Assembly: GCF_025136295.1 (NCBI RefSeq)
Contig: NZ_CP062788.1
Location: 3,489,588-3,553,587, forward strand
Source: Aestuariispira ectoiniformans
GTDB lineage: Bacteria > Pseudomonadota > Alphaproteobacteria > UBA8366 > Aestuariispiraceae
Direction: 5' to 3'
DNA: 64,000 nt
Position 1 is the stretch's first letter. The number at the start of each line of letters is the position of its first letter. The notes beneath the pieces are model-generated. The model saw only the letters and a program-made list of their open reading frames with translations. It made no database searches and was not told the origin of the DNA. Below, one piece after another: positions 35,334 to 43,086 of the stretch. A program made the position numbers and the translations under genes.

Positions 35334-36926
35334 TCAACGAACTCCTTCGCGGTAAAGCTTGTAGGCATAGGCATCACGCAAGGCGACATAGGATGCATCG
35401 ATGATATTGGCGGAAACGCCCACTGTCGACCAGCGATGCCCCTCACTGTCCGAACTTTCGATCACCACGCGGGTAACCGCATCCGTGCCGGTGGTATCGG
35501 CCCGAGGGGGCATGATGCGCACCTTATAATCCACCAGATGCATGTCTTCCAGATTGGGATAGCATTCCACCAACGCCTGACGCAAAGCCACATCCAATGC
35601 GTTGACCGGGCCGTTGCCCATGGCAACGCGCATGACTTCCTGTCCACCCACATTGACCGTCACCGTCGCCTCGGATTCCGTGACCAGTTCATGACGGGCG
35701 CTCCAGCGGCGGTCATCCATCACGCGGAAACGGGACAGGCGGAAATAATCCGGCACCTCGCCCAGCGCCTTGCGCGCCAGCAGCTCAAAGCTGGCCTCCG
35801 CGCCGTCATAGGCATAGCCTTCGAATTCCTTTTCCTTCACCTTGTCCAGCAACAGGCGGATCTTGGATTCGTCTTCGATGACGATGTCGAATTCCTTCAG
35901 CCGCGCCAGCAAGTTGGACCGGCCAGCCTGGTCGGAGACCACGATATGGCGCTGGTTGCCGACCAGTTCCGGCTCGATATGCTCGTAGGTCTTCGGGTCT
36001 TTTGCGACGGCTGACACATGCAGCCCGCCCTTATGGGCAAAGGCGCTGGCGCCCACATAGGCCTGATGACGGTTGGAGTTGCGGTTGAGACGCTCGTCCA
36101 GCATACGCGAAATATGGGTGAGCTGTGCCAGACCCTCGTCCGTCATGCCGGTGTCAAAACCCATTTTCAGCATCAGCGACGGGATCACCGACATCATATT
36201 GGCGTTGCCGCAACGCTCGCCCAAACCGTTGATCGTGCCCTGGACCTGGCGCACACCGCCCCGCACGGCGGCCAGCGTGTTGGCAACGGCATTTTCCGTG
36301 TCGTTATGGGCGTGAATGCCAAGATGAGTGCCGGGGATATGTTCCGTCACCTCACGAACGATACGTTCCACCTCATCCGGCAGGGTGCCGCCATTGGTGT
36401 CGCACAGCACGATCCAGCGCGCACCGGCTTCGTAGGCCGCCTTGGCACAGGCCAGCGTAAAGTCCGGATTTGACTTGTAACCGTCGAAGAAGTGTTCCGC
36501 ATCATACATGGCCTCGCCTTTGCGCTCCTTCGCATAGGCAATGCTGTCGCGGATCATTGCGATATTTTCTTCGTGCGGAATTTCAAGCGCCACATCCACA
36601 TGGAAGTCCCATGCCTTGCCCACCAGGCAGATCGCGCTGGCCTGACTGTTCAGCAGCGGTGCCAGACCGGGATCGTTTTCGGCACTACGCCCCGGACGGC
36701 GGGTCATGCCGAAGGCCACCAGACTTGCATTTTTCAGCTTCGGCGGGGCCAGGAAGAAGCTGTCATCGGTCGGGTTCGCCCCCGGCCAGCCGCCTTCCAC
36801 ATAATCCACACCCAGTTCGTCCAAAGCCTCGGCAATGGCGACCTTGTCGGCAACCGAGAAATCAACGCCTGTCGTCTGCGCGCCATCGCGCAGGGTCGTG
36901 TCGAACAGATAAACGCGCTCACTCAT
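35334..36926 (-). CDS. cimA: Citramalate synthase
   Basis: This 530-residue enzyme condenses pyruvate with acetyl-CoA to R-citramalate, the threonine-independent route to isoleucine. The HMGL-like catalytic domain has FDTTLRDGAQTTGVDFSVADK (quoted as FDTTLRDGAQ), CDTNGGTLPDE and HAHNDTENAVANTLAAVRGG (HAHND motif). A LeuA-type allosteric domain occupies about residues 400-530. The RDGAQTTGVDFSV variant and the total length fit TIGR00977 citramalate synthase rather than LeuA or homocitrate synthase. It starts 18 bases after cysS and ends 3 bases before mtnN. Confidence 0.92.
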   Translation of the reverse strand: MSERVYLFDTTLRDGAQTTGVDFSVADKVAIAEALDELGVDYVEGGWPGANPTDDSFFLAPPKLKNASLVAFGMTRRPGRSAENDPGLAPLLNSQASAICLVGKAWDFHVDVALEIPHEENIAMIRDSIAYAKERKGEAMYDAEHFFDGYKSNPDFTLACAKAAYEAGARWIVLCDTNGGTLPDEVERIVREVTEHIPGTHLGIHAHNDTENAVANTLAAVRGGVRQVQGTINGLGERCGNANMMSVIPSLMLKMGFDTGMTDEGLAQLTHISRMLDERLNRNSNRHQAYVGASAFAHKGGLHVSAVAKDPKTYEHIEPELVGNQRHIVVSDQAGRSNLLARLKEFDIVIEDESKIRLLLDKVKEKEFEGYAYDGAEASFELLARKALGEVPDYFRLSRFRVMDDRRWSARHELVTESEATVTVNVGGQEVMRVAMGNGPVNALDVALRQALVECYPNLEDMHLVDYKVRIMPPRADTTGTDAVTRVVIESSDSEGHRWSTVGVSANIIDASYVALRDAYAYKLYREGVR

Positions 36927-36944
36927 GCAAAGATCCTCCCCGGC

Positions 36945-38318
36945 CTATGCCCGACGCCATTCGGTGACACCACCGGGTTTGTCATCCAACAGAATACCAC
37001 GCGCCTTCAGGTCATCACGAATTTTGTCAGCCATCGCGAAATCCTTGGCTTTCTTGGCCTCCAAGCGTTGCTGGATCAGGGCCTCGATCTCCGCATCATC
37101 GTCGGAGGCACCGCCCTTCAACCAAGCGTCCGGGTCCTGCTGCAACAGCCCCAGCACCGCACCATTGCCCAGGACGCGGGCCTTTGCAGCGGCTTTCTCC
37201 TCATCCGACCGCGCCTTGTTGAGCGCGCCCATGGCATCATGGAGCCCCGCAATGGCGAGCGGCAGGTTCAGGTCGTCCTCAAGCGCCGCCAGCAAAGCCT
37301 CGTCAGCTTTGGGCTCCACCTCAATCGCGGCCACTTCGCGCAGACTGCCATACATCCGGTCCAGCATGGCTTTGGCATCCGCACATTTGGCCTTGGAGAA
37401 GTCCAGCGGCTGGCGGTAATGCGACTGCAAAATCACCAAGCGCAGCGCTTCCCCCGGAAACTCTTCCAGCAACTCATGGACGGTGTAGAAGTTGCCCAAG
37501 GACTTGGACATCTTCTCACCTTCGGACATGAGATAGCCGTTATGCATCCAGTAATTGGCAAATTTGCCGGACGCATTGCCGCAGCAGCTCTGTGCAACCT
37601 CGTTCTGGTGGTGCGGGAAGATCAGGTCCAGACCACCGCCGTGAATGTCAAACTGCTCGCCCAGATGCTTGGCGCTCATGGCAGAGCATTCGATATGCCA
37701 ACCCGGACGGCCACGGCCCCAGGGGCTGTCCCAGCCGGGGGTGTCATCATCGGAAGGCTTCCACAGCACGAAATCCGCTGCATCCTTCTTATAAGGAGCC
37801 ACCTCGACACGCGCACCCGCCTCCAGTTCCTCGCGGTCCTTATTGGCGAATTTGCCATAATCGGGCCAGCTTCGCGTATCGAACAGAACATGACCTTCCG
37901 CCGCATAGGCGTGGCCCTTGTCGATCAGGGCCTGAATCAGGTCCTGCATTTCCTGAATATGGTCGGTTGCGCGCGGCTGCACATTGGGCGCAAGGCAGCC
38001 GAGGCTTGCCGCATCATCCTGGAACTGCTGGTTGGTGCGTTCGGTCAGGCTCCGAATATCTTCGTCATTTTCGGCCGCACGCTTGTTAATCTTGTCATCC
38101 ACATCCGTGATGTTGCGGACATATTTGACCTGATCCCCGCCATATTCCGCGCGAAGCAACCGGTAGAGCACATCAAACACCACCAGCGGCCGCGCATTGC
38201 CGATATGGATATAGTCGTAGACCGTCGGGCCGCAGACATACATGCGGACATTCTTCGCATCAATCGGTTCAAAATCCACTTTCTGGCGGCGGGCGGTATC
38301 GTAAATTTTCAAAGCCAT
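36945..38318 (-). CDS. cysS: Cysteinyl-tRNA synthetase
   Basis: This 457-residue class I synthetase has the zinc-site and HIGH region [16 protein letters not shown] (about residues 29-44), the [14 protein letters not shown] zinc ligands ([14 protein letters not shown], about 201-214) and the KMSKS loop [10 protein letters not shown] (about 266-275). The C-terminal anticodon-binding part ends with [12 protein letters not shown]. The start at 38318 follows CGGAAGACCC; an in-frame ATG 51 bases upstream lacks a ribosome site. It leads the cysS-cimA-mtnN-trmJ unit. Confidence 0.97.
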   Translation of the reverse strand: MALKIYDTARRQKVDFEPIDAKNVRMYVCGPTVYDYIHIGNARPLVVFDVLYRLLRAEYGGDQVKYVRNITDVDDKINKRAAENDEDIRSLTERTNQQFQDDAASLGCLAPNVQPRATDHIQEMQDLIQALIDKGHAYAAEGHVLFDTRSWPDYGKFANKDREELEAGARVEVAPYKKDAADFVLWKPSDDDTPGWDSPWGRGRPGWHIECSAMSAKHLGEQFDIHGGGLDLIFPHHQNEVAQSCCGNASGKFANYWMHNGYLMSEGEKMSKSLGNFYTVHELLEEFPGEALRLVILQSHYRQPLDFSKAKCADAKAMLDRMYGSLREVAAIEVEPKADEALLAALEDDLNLPLAIAGLHDAMGALNKARSDEEKAAAKARVLGNGAVLGLLQQDPDAWLKGGASDDDAEIEALIQQRLEAKKAKDFAMADKIRDDLKARGILLDDKPGGVTEWRRA

Positions 38319-38379
38319 GGGTCTTCCGGTGTTCTTTTTATGGCGCGGAAACGCGCGAAATAACATCAATTGTCCTGGA

Positions 38380-38399
38380 AAAGGTCGGGTTTGTCCCGA
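38380..38399 (-). terminator. Weak terminator after the 37-residue peptide gene
   Basis: On the minus strand TCGGG-ACAAA-CCCGA (38385-38399) is followed by CCTTTT. It lies 34 bases after the peptide stop codon and 60 bases before the cysS start. Confidence 0.45.
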
Positions 38400-38432
38400 T
38401 CGGCTGTTCCGTATGTCCGGGGCAGGGCCGGA

Positions 38433-38546
38433 TCAACAGCAACAGCCGCCGGTAATCGGCGGCCAGGTGATCGGAAACAGGGCACAGGCAATCGCAACCG
38501 GGAATTGGTCGTTACGGATTGCCGAGATTTCATGTGACTTGGTCAT
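38433..38546 (-). CDS. 37-residue peptide ending in GGCCC, unknown function
   Basis: A short frame reads MTKSHEISAIRNDQFPVAIA, then CALFPITWPPITGGCCC and TGA. It has its own promoter-like hexamers (TTGTTT, 16 bases, TATAAC at 38578-38605), an AAGGG ribosome site eight bases before the ATG, and a weak hairpin with T tail after the stop. The N-terminal half is polar, the centre hydrophobic and Pro-rich, and the end is Gly-Gly followed by three cysteines, suited to metal binding or processing. The third codon positions are mixed but plausible. It sits between tetR and cysS, 65 bases after the tetR stop. I know no matching family, and it could still be fortuitous. Confidence 0.4.
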   Translation of the reverse strand: MTKSHEISAIRNDQFPVAIACALFPITWPPITGGCCC

Positions 38547-38577
38547 CACAAAGGCCCTTCGTTTAAATCGTCCGTCG

Positions 38578-38605
38578 GTTATAGCGAGGCTTGCCGAAAA
38601 AACAA
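38578..38605 (-). promoter_or_regulatory. Predicted sigma-70 promoter of the 37-residue peptide gene
   Basis: On the minus strand TTGTTT (38600-38605) and TATAAC (38578-38583) are 16 bases apart, about 30-60 bases upstream of the peptide ATG. The -35 box lies within an A-rich/T-rich segment right after the tetR stop. Confidence 0.45.
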
Positions 38606-38611
38606 AGTTTT

Positions 38612-39172
38612 TTAGCCCAGAAGGGTCGCGACAAACCGTTCCAGATTTTGCCGGACAAAGTCATCAACAGGCTGATCCGGTTCAAACCCCCACCACAATA
38701 CTGTCCCCTGCCATTGCGTGAACAGCAGAGAACCGATGCCATCAGGCGCAGCGGGAGTCCCCTCGAAACACGCCTCCAGACGGGCTGACAATGCTTCTTT
38801 CCAGGCCACCCCACGCCTCCGCAGGACCGGATCGCGAAAGTCCTCCCGCAAGACCAGCAGACTGTCGGAATAGCTTTCGGCGTCCCTGCAATCACCGGAC
38901 AGGGCAACCAGTATGTCCACCGCGCCCGCAGGCGTCTTCGGCATTTGCCCGGCAAGGTCTTCGGTCCGGGTATCCAGCCGATCCCAGGCATGCAGCAACG
39001 ATGCCCGGACAAGTCCTTCCTTGTTTTGAAAGCGCTGGACAAGTGTTGCAGCGGACAGGCCGCTTTCCTTAGCCAACGCGGCAAAGGTCAGGGAGGCGGG
39101 GCCGCAAGTCTGGATCATCCTGAGTGCGATATCGAGAACCCTGGCGTCGGGAATTTTCTTCGGGCGTGACAT
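38612..39172 (-). CDS. TetR-family transcriptional regulator
   Basis: This is a 186-residue regulator. The N-terminal helix-turn-helix is at about residues 8-52: RVLDIALRMIQTCGPASLTF, LAKESGLSAATLVQRFQNKEGLV (quoted as GLSAATLVQRFQNKE). The ligand domain is C-terminal and ends in RFVATLLG. The start at 39172 is chosen over an ATG 12 bases upstream; either is possible. It is divergent from an SDR gene, 94 bases away, with a nearly perfect 26-bp palindrome between them. So it probably represses itself and that reductase. The inducer is unknown. Confidence 0.92.
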   Translation of the reverse strand: MSRPKKIPDARVLDIALRMIQTCGPASLTFAALAKESGLSAATLVQRFQNKEGLVRASLLHAWDRLDTRTEDLAGQMPKTPAGAVDILVALSGDCRDAESYSDSLLVLREDFRDPVLRRRGVAWKEALSARLEACFEGTPAAPDGIGSLLFTQWQGTVLWWGFEPDQPVDDFVRQNLERFVATLLG

Positions 39173-39183
39173 CTTGACTCTCA

Positions 39184-39209
39184 TTTATAAACGAATATTC
39201 ATTTATAAA
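39184..39209. promoter_or_regulatory. Palindromic operator between tetR and the SDR gene
   Basis: The 26-bp element reads TTTATAAA-C-GAATATTC-A-TTTATAAA, with one mismatched pair. It begins 12 bases from the tetR start and is about 60 bases from the SDR start. Size, symmetry and position are those of a TetR-family operator. Confidence 0.65.
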
Positions 39210-39266
39210 TAAACTTGAGGACTTTGCAAAGTCCATCCCGATAAGGCTGCAAATTCGGAGACGATC

Positions 39267-40175
39267 ATGAAACTGGAAGGGAAAGTGGCTCTCGTTGCGG
39301 GAGGCACACGCGGCGCCGGACGTGGCATTGCCATTGAACTGGCAGCAGCAGGCGCAACCGTCTATGTCACGGGCCGCACGACACGTGAACAGCAATCAGA
39401 GTATCTGCGCCCGGAAACCATAGAGGAGACCGCGGAATTGGCATCGGCTGCGGGTGGCGCCGGCATCGCCGTCCAGGTCGATCACCTGATTGTAGAACAG
39501 GTCGAAGCGCTAATTGAGCGAATCCGAAAGGAACAGGGGCGGCTGGATATTCTGGTGAATGATATCTGGGGTGGCGAGAACCTTGTGGAATGGAACAAAC
39601 CCGTCTGGGAGCATGACCTGAGCAAGGGCCTGCGCATGATGGAGCTGGGGCTCAACACCCATCTGATCACCGCCCGTCACGCCCTGCCCCTGCTGATCGA
39701 AAAGCCCGGCGGATTGTTGGTGGAGATGACCGATGGCACCGCCAGCTATAACGCCGCCAATTACCGTCTCTCTCCCTACTATGACCTGGTAAAGAATGCC
39801 GTCATCCGCATGGCCTGGGCTCACGCCCAAGATCTGGCAAAGCATAAAGCAACCTCCGTCGCCCTCACCCCCGGCTGGATGCGTTCCGAAATGATGCTGG
39901 AGATATTTACAGTTACCGAGGACACCTGGCGGGACGCTTGCGAGAATGAGCCGCATTTCGCTATTTCCGAAAGCCCCCGCTATGTGGGCCGCGCCGTTGC
40001 GGCACTCGCTTCAGACCCAGACCGCGCCCGTTGGAACGGCCAGGCACTCAGCAGCGGCGACCTCGCCAAACACTATAGCTTCACCGACGTTGACGGCAGC
40101 CAGCCCGATGCCTGGCACTATATCCCCGACGTGGCCGACGCCGGGAAACCGGCGGATGTCACCGGCTACCGCTAA
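39267..40175 (+). CDS. Short-chain dehydrogenase/reductase under TetR control
   Basis: This 302-residue protein has an SDR cofactor motif AGGTRGAGRGIA (residues 11-22), the YVTGRTTR segment typical of NADP preference, and a VNDIWGGE motif where classical SDRs have NNAG. The active-site serine/tyrosine region is atypical: EMTDGTASYNAANYRLSPYYDLVKNA carries Tyr and Lys in YxxxK form as YYDLVK. It therefore belongs to the divergent atypical SDR group. The C-terminus (after about residue 235) is longer than in classical members. Substrate unknown. It is convergent with the DUF1801 gene. Confidence 0.85.
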   Translation: MKLEGKVALVAGGTRGAGRGIAIELAAAGATVYVTGRTTREQQSEYLRPETIEETAELASAAGGAGIAVQVDHLIVEQVEALIERIRKEQGRLDILVNDIWGGENLVEWNKPVWEHDLSKGLRMMELGLNTHLITARHALPLLIEKPGGLLVEMTDGTASYNAANYRLSPYYDLVKNAVIRMAWAHAQDLAKHKATSVALTPGWMRSEMMLEIFTVTEDTWRDACENEPHFAISESPRYVGRAVAALASDPDRARWNGQALSSGDLAKHYSFTDVDGSQPDAWHYIPDVADAGKPADVTGYR

Positions 40176-40176
40176 C

Positions 40177-40566
40177 TCAAGCCTTCACATTCAACGCCGC
40201 TGCGGAACGAAGAAGAGTAACCAGCGCGCCTTCATCGATCTCATCACCTTCATAAAAATCGATGGCGCGCCGGGCATTGCCGGTGAGACTGGCGTTGAAA
40301 AGCCCGGCAGGGTCATCGACTTTGGCCCCTTTGACAAAGGTCATCTTCACCTTGTCCTTATAGGTTTCCCCGGTGCAGATCATTCCATTGTGATACCAGG
40401 TCGGCACACCGCGCCATTTCCATTCCTCAACAACCTCGGGAATGGCCTGCTTTACCAGCGCACGGACCCGGGCCAGCGTCTCACCCCGCCAATCGCCCAA
40501 TTCGGCTATCCGCCCATCGATCAGTTCGGACGGCGTCTTATCCTTTTGGGCACCCATTTCAGCCAT
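40177..40566 (-). CDS. DUF1801-domain protein
   Basis: This is a 129-residue protein with the DUF1801/YdhG-like fold. Markers are SELIDGRIAELGDWRGETLARVRALV at the N-terminus (quoted as LIDGRIAELGDWRG), EWKWRGVPTWYHNGMICTGE with the conserved Trp residues, and KVKMTFVKGAK. It probably binds small molecules or iron; the function of the family is not settled. It is the last of four minus-strand genes (arsR, SRPBCC, small membrane protein, this gene), a combination commonly seen in proteobacteria. GGGGAAGAG precedes its ATG. Confidence 0.85.
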   Translation of the reverse strand: MAEMGAQKDKTPSELIDGRIAELGDWRGETLARVRALVKQAIPEVVEEWKWRGVPTWYHNGMICTGETYKDKVKMTFVKGAKVDDPAGLFNASLTGNARRAIDFYEGDEIDEGALVTLLRSAAALNVKA

Positions 40567-40599
40567 AGTCTCTTCCCCTTCCCTGCTTCCGAATATCCA

Positions 40600-40827
40600 T
40601 CACACCGTCTTTCTACGACCGGTTGTACGCCATTTGGCGGCATAAGGCAGGACGAACAGGTAAAGCCCTGTCCCAAAAAGTATAAACAACGGCACCAGTG
40701 CGAGAAAATAAACCCAAGATGCGGGTTCATTTCCCTGTAGCGCAAAAACAAGATTCACGATGAATCCCAACGTGAACGCAATAGACAGCCAACGATGGGC
40801 TTGCCGTATCCATTTGCTCCAGTTCAA
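40600..40827 (-). CDS. Small two-helix membrane protein
   Basis: This 75-residue protein starts at TTG with GGGGGGAA seven bases upstream. It has two hydrophobic segments (about residues 12-29 and 38-61) separated by a short polar loop, and a basic C-terminal tail RTTGRRKTV. The WxxWIRQAHRWLS N-terminus resembles small PepSY-associated or DUF-type membrane proteins, but I cannot name a family. It belongs to the arsR-SRPBCC operon by position and strand. Confidence 0.7.
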   Translation of the reverse strand: MNWSKWIRQAHRWLSIAFTLGFIVNLVFALQGNEPASWVYFLALVPLFILFGTGLYLFVLPYAAKWRTTGRRKTV

Positions 40828-40877
40828 CGTCTATTCCCCCCCCGTGTTTGGTTGTTGCCACCAAGCTGGCGCGCAGG

Positions 40878-41288
40878 TCAGTCCATCCGCGCCAGAACCT
40901 GTTCAATATTGTCGAAGAAACGCGGCCACCCGGCCTTGGCACCGCCATAGTAACGCGGCTGCCCTTTCTGGAAGCCCGACTGCTCCATACGCAAATGCGT
41001 ACCGACATTCGTGGGTGTAAGCGTCCAGGTAACGACCGTCTTCAGGTCATCGTCACCCCAGGTATAGGAGAGGCGCTTATCCTGTTCGACTTCCAGAACC
41101 TGACAATCGACAACACTCCATTCAAAGCGCAGGTCGAATGCATGCCCAACAACCGGTTTGAAATCGCATTTCATCAGCCAGTCTTCAATCAGATGCGGTT
41201 GCGTCAATGCGCGCCAGAGCTTTTCCGGCGAACAGGAAAACTCCCGTTCCACGACAACGGAACGCGTGTCTGCAGCCAAATCGTCCAT
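40878..41288 (-). CDS. SRPBCC (AHSA1/CalC-like) domain protein
   Basis: This 136-residue START-like ligand-binding domain has the typical REFSCSPEKLWRALTQPHLIEDWLMKCD start (quoted as PEKLWRALTQPHLIEDW) and the VTWTLTPTNVGTHLRMEQSGF strand. The AHSA1-like type is regularly encoded after an ArsR-type repressor. The ATG at 41288 overlaps the arsR stop (TGATG), which indicates translational coupling. The ligand is unknown. Confidence 0.9.
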   Translation of the reverse strand: MDDLAADTRSVVVEREFSCSPEKLWRALTQPHLIEDWLMKCDFKPVVGHAFDLRFEWSVVDCQVLEVEQDKRLSYTWGDDDLKTVVTWTLTPTNVGTHLRMEQSGFQKGQPRYYGGAKAGWPRFFDNIEQVLARMD

Positions 41289-41611
41289 CAATCCATCCTT
41301 CTAAGTAGGTCTTCGAGATCATCGAACCGGCGTTCCCAAAAACCGGTCATCTCCTCTGCCCAGTCCTTAAGGGGTGCCAATGCACCAAGCTGTGCGCTGT
41401 AATGGGTCTGACGCCCTTCGTGGCGGTCAGAAACCAGTCCGGCCTCTTTCAAAAGCCGGAGATGCTTGGAAACAGCCGGTTGTGAAACCCCGGCGCGCGC
41501 TGTCAACGCCCCCACGGTCTGGTCGCCATCGCGGCACAGACGCTCAAAAATCGCTCTTCGCGTGGGGTCCGCGAGCGTTCTGAAAAGAGTATCCTGCGCC
41601 GATTGTGACAT
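41288..41611 (-). CDS. ArsR-family transcriptional repressor
   Basis: This 107-residue winged-helix protein has FRTLADPTRRAIFERL (residues 10-25), a helix-turn-helix VGALTARAGVSQPAVSKHLRLLKEAGLV and RHEGRQTHYSAQLG in the wing. It lacks the metal-binding CVC motif of ArsR/SmtB sensors, so it is of the non-metal type usually paired with SRPBCC proteins. It leads a four-gene operon. An inverted repeat just upstream (CATAAC-N6-GTTATG) is a likely operator. Confidence 0.92.
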   Translation of the reverse strand: MSQSAQDTLFRTLADPTRRAIFERLCRDGDQTVGALTARAGVSQPAVSKHLRLLKEAGLVSDRHEGRQTHYSAQLGALAPLKDWAEEMTGFWERRFDDLEDLLRRMD

Positions 41612-41618
41612 TACAAAT

Positions 41619-41664
41619 CCATAACTACCTGATTATATATTTACTCATAACCAATCAGTTATGG
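41619..41664. promoter_or_regulatory. CATAAC/GTTATG repeats upstream of arsR
   Basis: CATAAC at 41646-41651 and GTTATG at 41658-41663 form an inverted repeat with a 6-base spacer. A further CATAAC (41620-41625) gives the longer pair CCATAACT/AGTTATGG (41619-41626 and 41657-41664). The cluster lies 8-53 bases before the arsR start, as expected for an autorepressor site. Confidence 0.55.
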
Positions 41665-41706
41665 AAACGTCAACCCATAAGCTTTGAGTTTTTACTGAAA
41701 ATGTCT

Positions 41707-43044
41707 TTAGGACGTCAGGCGCGCCAAAACCCGGTCACGCCCGATCAGCGGCATCAGGTCCTTGAGTTCCGGCCCGTGGTCGCGCCCGGTCAAGGCCTTG
41801 CGCAGCGGCAGGAAGAGCTGTTTTCCCTTGCGGCCCGTTGCATCCTTGACCGCAACGGTCCAGGCCTTCCAGGTGGTTTCGTCCCAGTCGCCTTCCGGCA
41901 GATGATCGGCGGCGAACGCGATGAAGTCCTTGTCCTCTGCCTCCACCAACGGAGTAATTTCCCCGTGGCAGACGTCCCACCAGTATTTGGCTTCGTTCAA
42001 CCCATCGATATTGCCGTGGATCGCGGCCCAGAAGGCCTCGCTGACCTCATCCAGCCCCTGCTCTTTCAGGCGGCTTTGTACCTGATCGAACGGCAGGTGA
42101 TGCAGCACCTTGGCATTCAGGTTGGACAGTTCCGTCGGGTCATAGCGCGGGGCCGCGCGACCGAAACCGCGAATATCAAAGTCGCTTGCCAGATGCTCCA
42201 AAGTCTCCGAGCCTTCGGGGGCATGAGAAGTCCCCAGGCGCGCCAGATAGGTCACGACAGCCAGAGATTCCATGCCTTCTTCGCGCAGCTCCCGCAGGGA
42301 CAGGCTGCCCTCGCGCTTGGAAAGCTTTTTCCCTTCCGCACCAACCATCAGCGGCAGATGGGAAAATTCCGGCACGTCAAAGCCGAGCGCCTTGAAAAGC
42401 TGTACCTGAACGGCGGTGTTGGCCACATGATCCTCGCCACGAATGACATGACTGACCTTGGTGTCGCCATCATCAACAACAGAACTCAGGGTATAAAGCG
42501 GCCGCCCGTCTTCACGGATCAGCACCGGATCGGACAGGTGGCCCGGCGCGAAATGCACAGCCCCGCGCCCCAGATCATCCCATTCCACGGCCTCGTCCAA
42601 CAGGCGGAAACGCCAATGCGGCTTGCGCCCTTCCGCTTCCAGCTTTTTCCTGTCGTCGTCCGACAGGTCCAGCGCGCCACGGTCATAGACCGGCGGTTTC
42701 CCCTGCCCCAGACGGATTTTGCGCTTCATCTCAAGTTCATCCGGAGTCTCGAAACAGGGATAGAGACGACCATCGGCTTTCAGCGTTTCCACCGCCTCGT
42801 CATAACGCGCATAGCGGTCCGACTGGCGCAAGAATTCGTCATGCCCCAGGCCCAGCCAGTCCAGGTCGGCATAGATCCCCTCTTCGAAAGCCTTCGTGCT
42901 GCGGGCTTCGTCCGTGTCATCCATGCGCAACAGGAAGACACCGCCTTGCGAGCGGGCAAACAACCAGTTCAGGATCGCAACGCGGGCGTTGCCCACATGC
43001 AGTTCACCGGTCGGGCTGGGAGCGAAACGGACTTTGACGGACAT
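41707..43044 (-). CDS. gltX: Glutamyl-tRNA synthetase
   Basis: This 445-residue class I synthetase has the HIGH-region [16 protein letters not shown] (residues 6-21), the RxDDTD motif [10 protein letters not shown] and the KMSKS variant KKLSKREGS (about 248). The start at 43044 is the first ATG; an upstream TTG exists in frame. Alphaproteobacteria often carry two GltX paralogues, one of which charges tRNA-Gln; the shorter form here fits either, so specificity is not certain. It lies 42 bases after nadE on the same strand. Confidence 0.95.
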   Translation of the reverse strand: MSVKVRFAPSPTGELHVGNARVAILNWLFARSQGGVFLLRMDDTDEARSTKAFEEGIYADLDWLGLGHDEFLRQSDRYARYDEAVETLKADGRLYPCFETPDELEMKRKIRLGQGKPPVYDRGALDLSDDDRKKLEAEGRKPHWRFRLLDEAVEWDDLGRGAVHFAPGHLSDPVLIREDGRPLYTLSSVVDDGDTKVSHVIRGEDHVANTAVQVQLFKALGFDVPEFSHLPLMVGAEGKKLSKREGSLSLRELREEGMESLAVVTYLARLGTSHAPEGSETLEHLASDFDIRGFGRAAPRYDPTELSNLNAKVLHHLPFDQVQSRLKEQGLDEVSEAFWAAIHGNIDGLNEAKYWWDVCHGEITPLVEAEDKDFIAFAADHLPEGDWDETTWKAWTVAVKDATGRKGKQLFLPLRKALTGRDHGPELKDLMPLIGRDRVLARLTS

Positions 43045-43086
43045 GGATTTGAACCTGTTTTCTGGTTGGCTGGCCAATGGGACAGC

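Noticed and set aside
36492-38363. 623-codon plus-strand frame opposite cimA and cysS
   Set aside because: Mirror frame of two housekeeping genes; no domain recognised.
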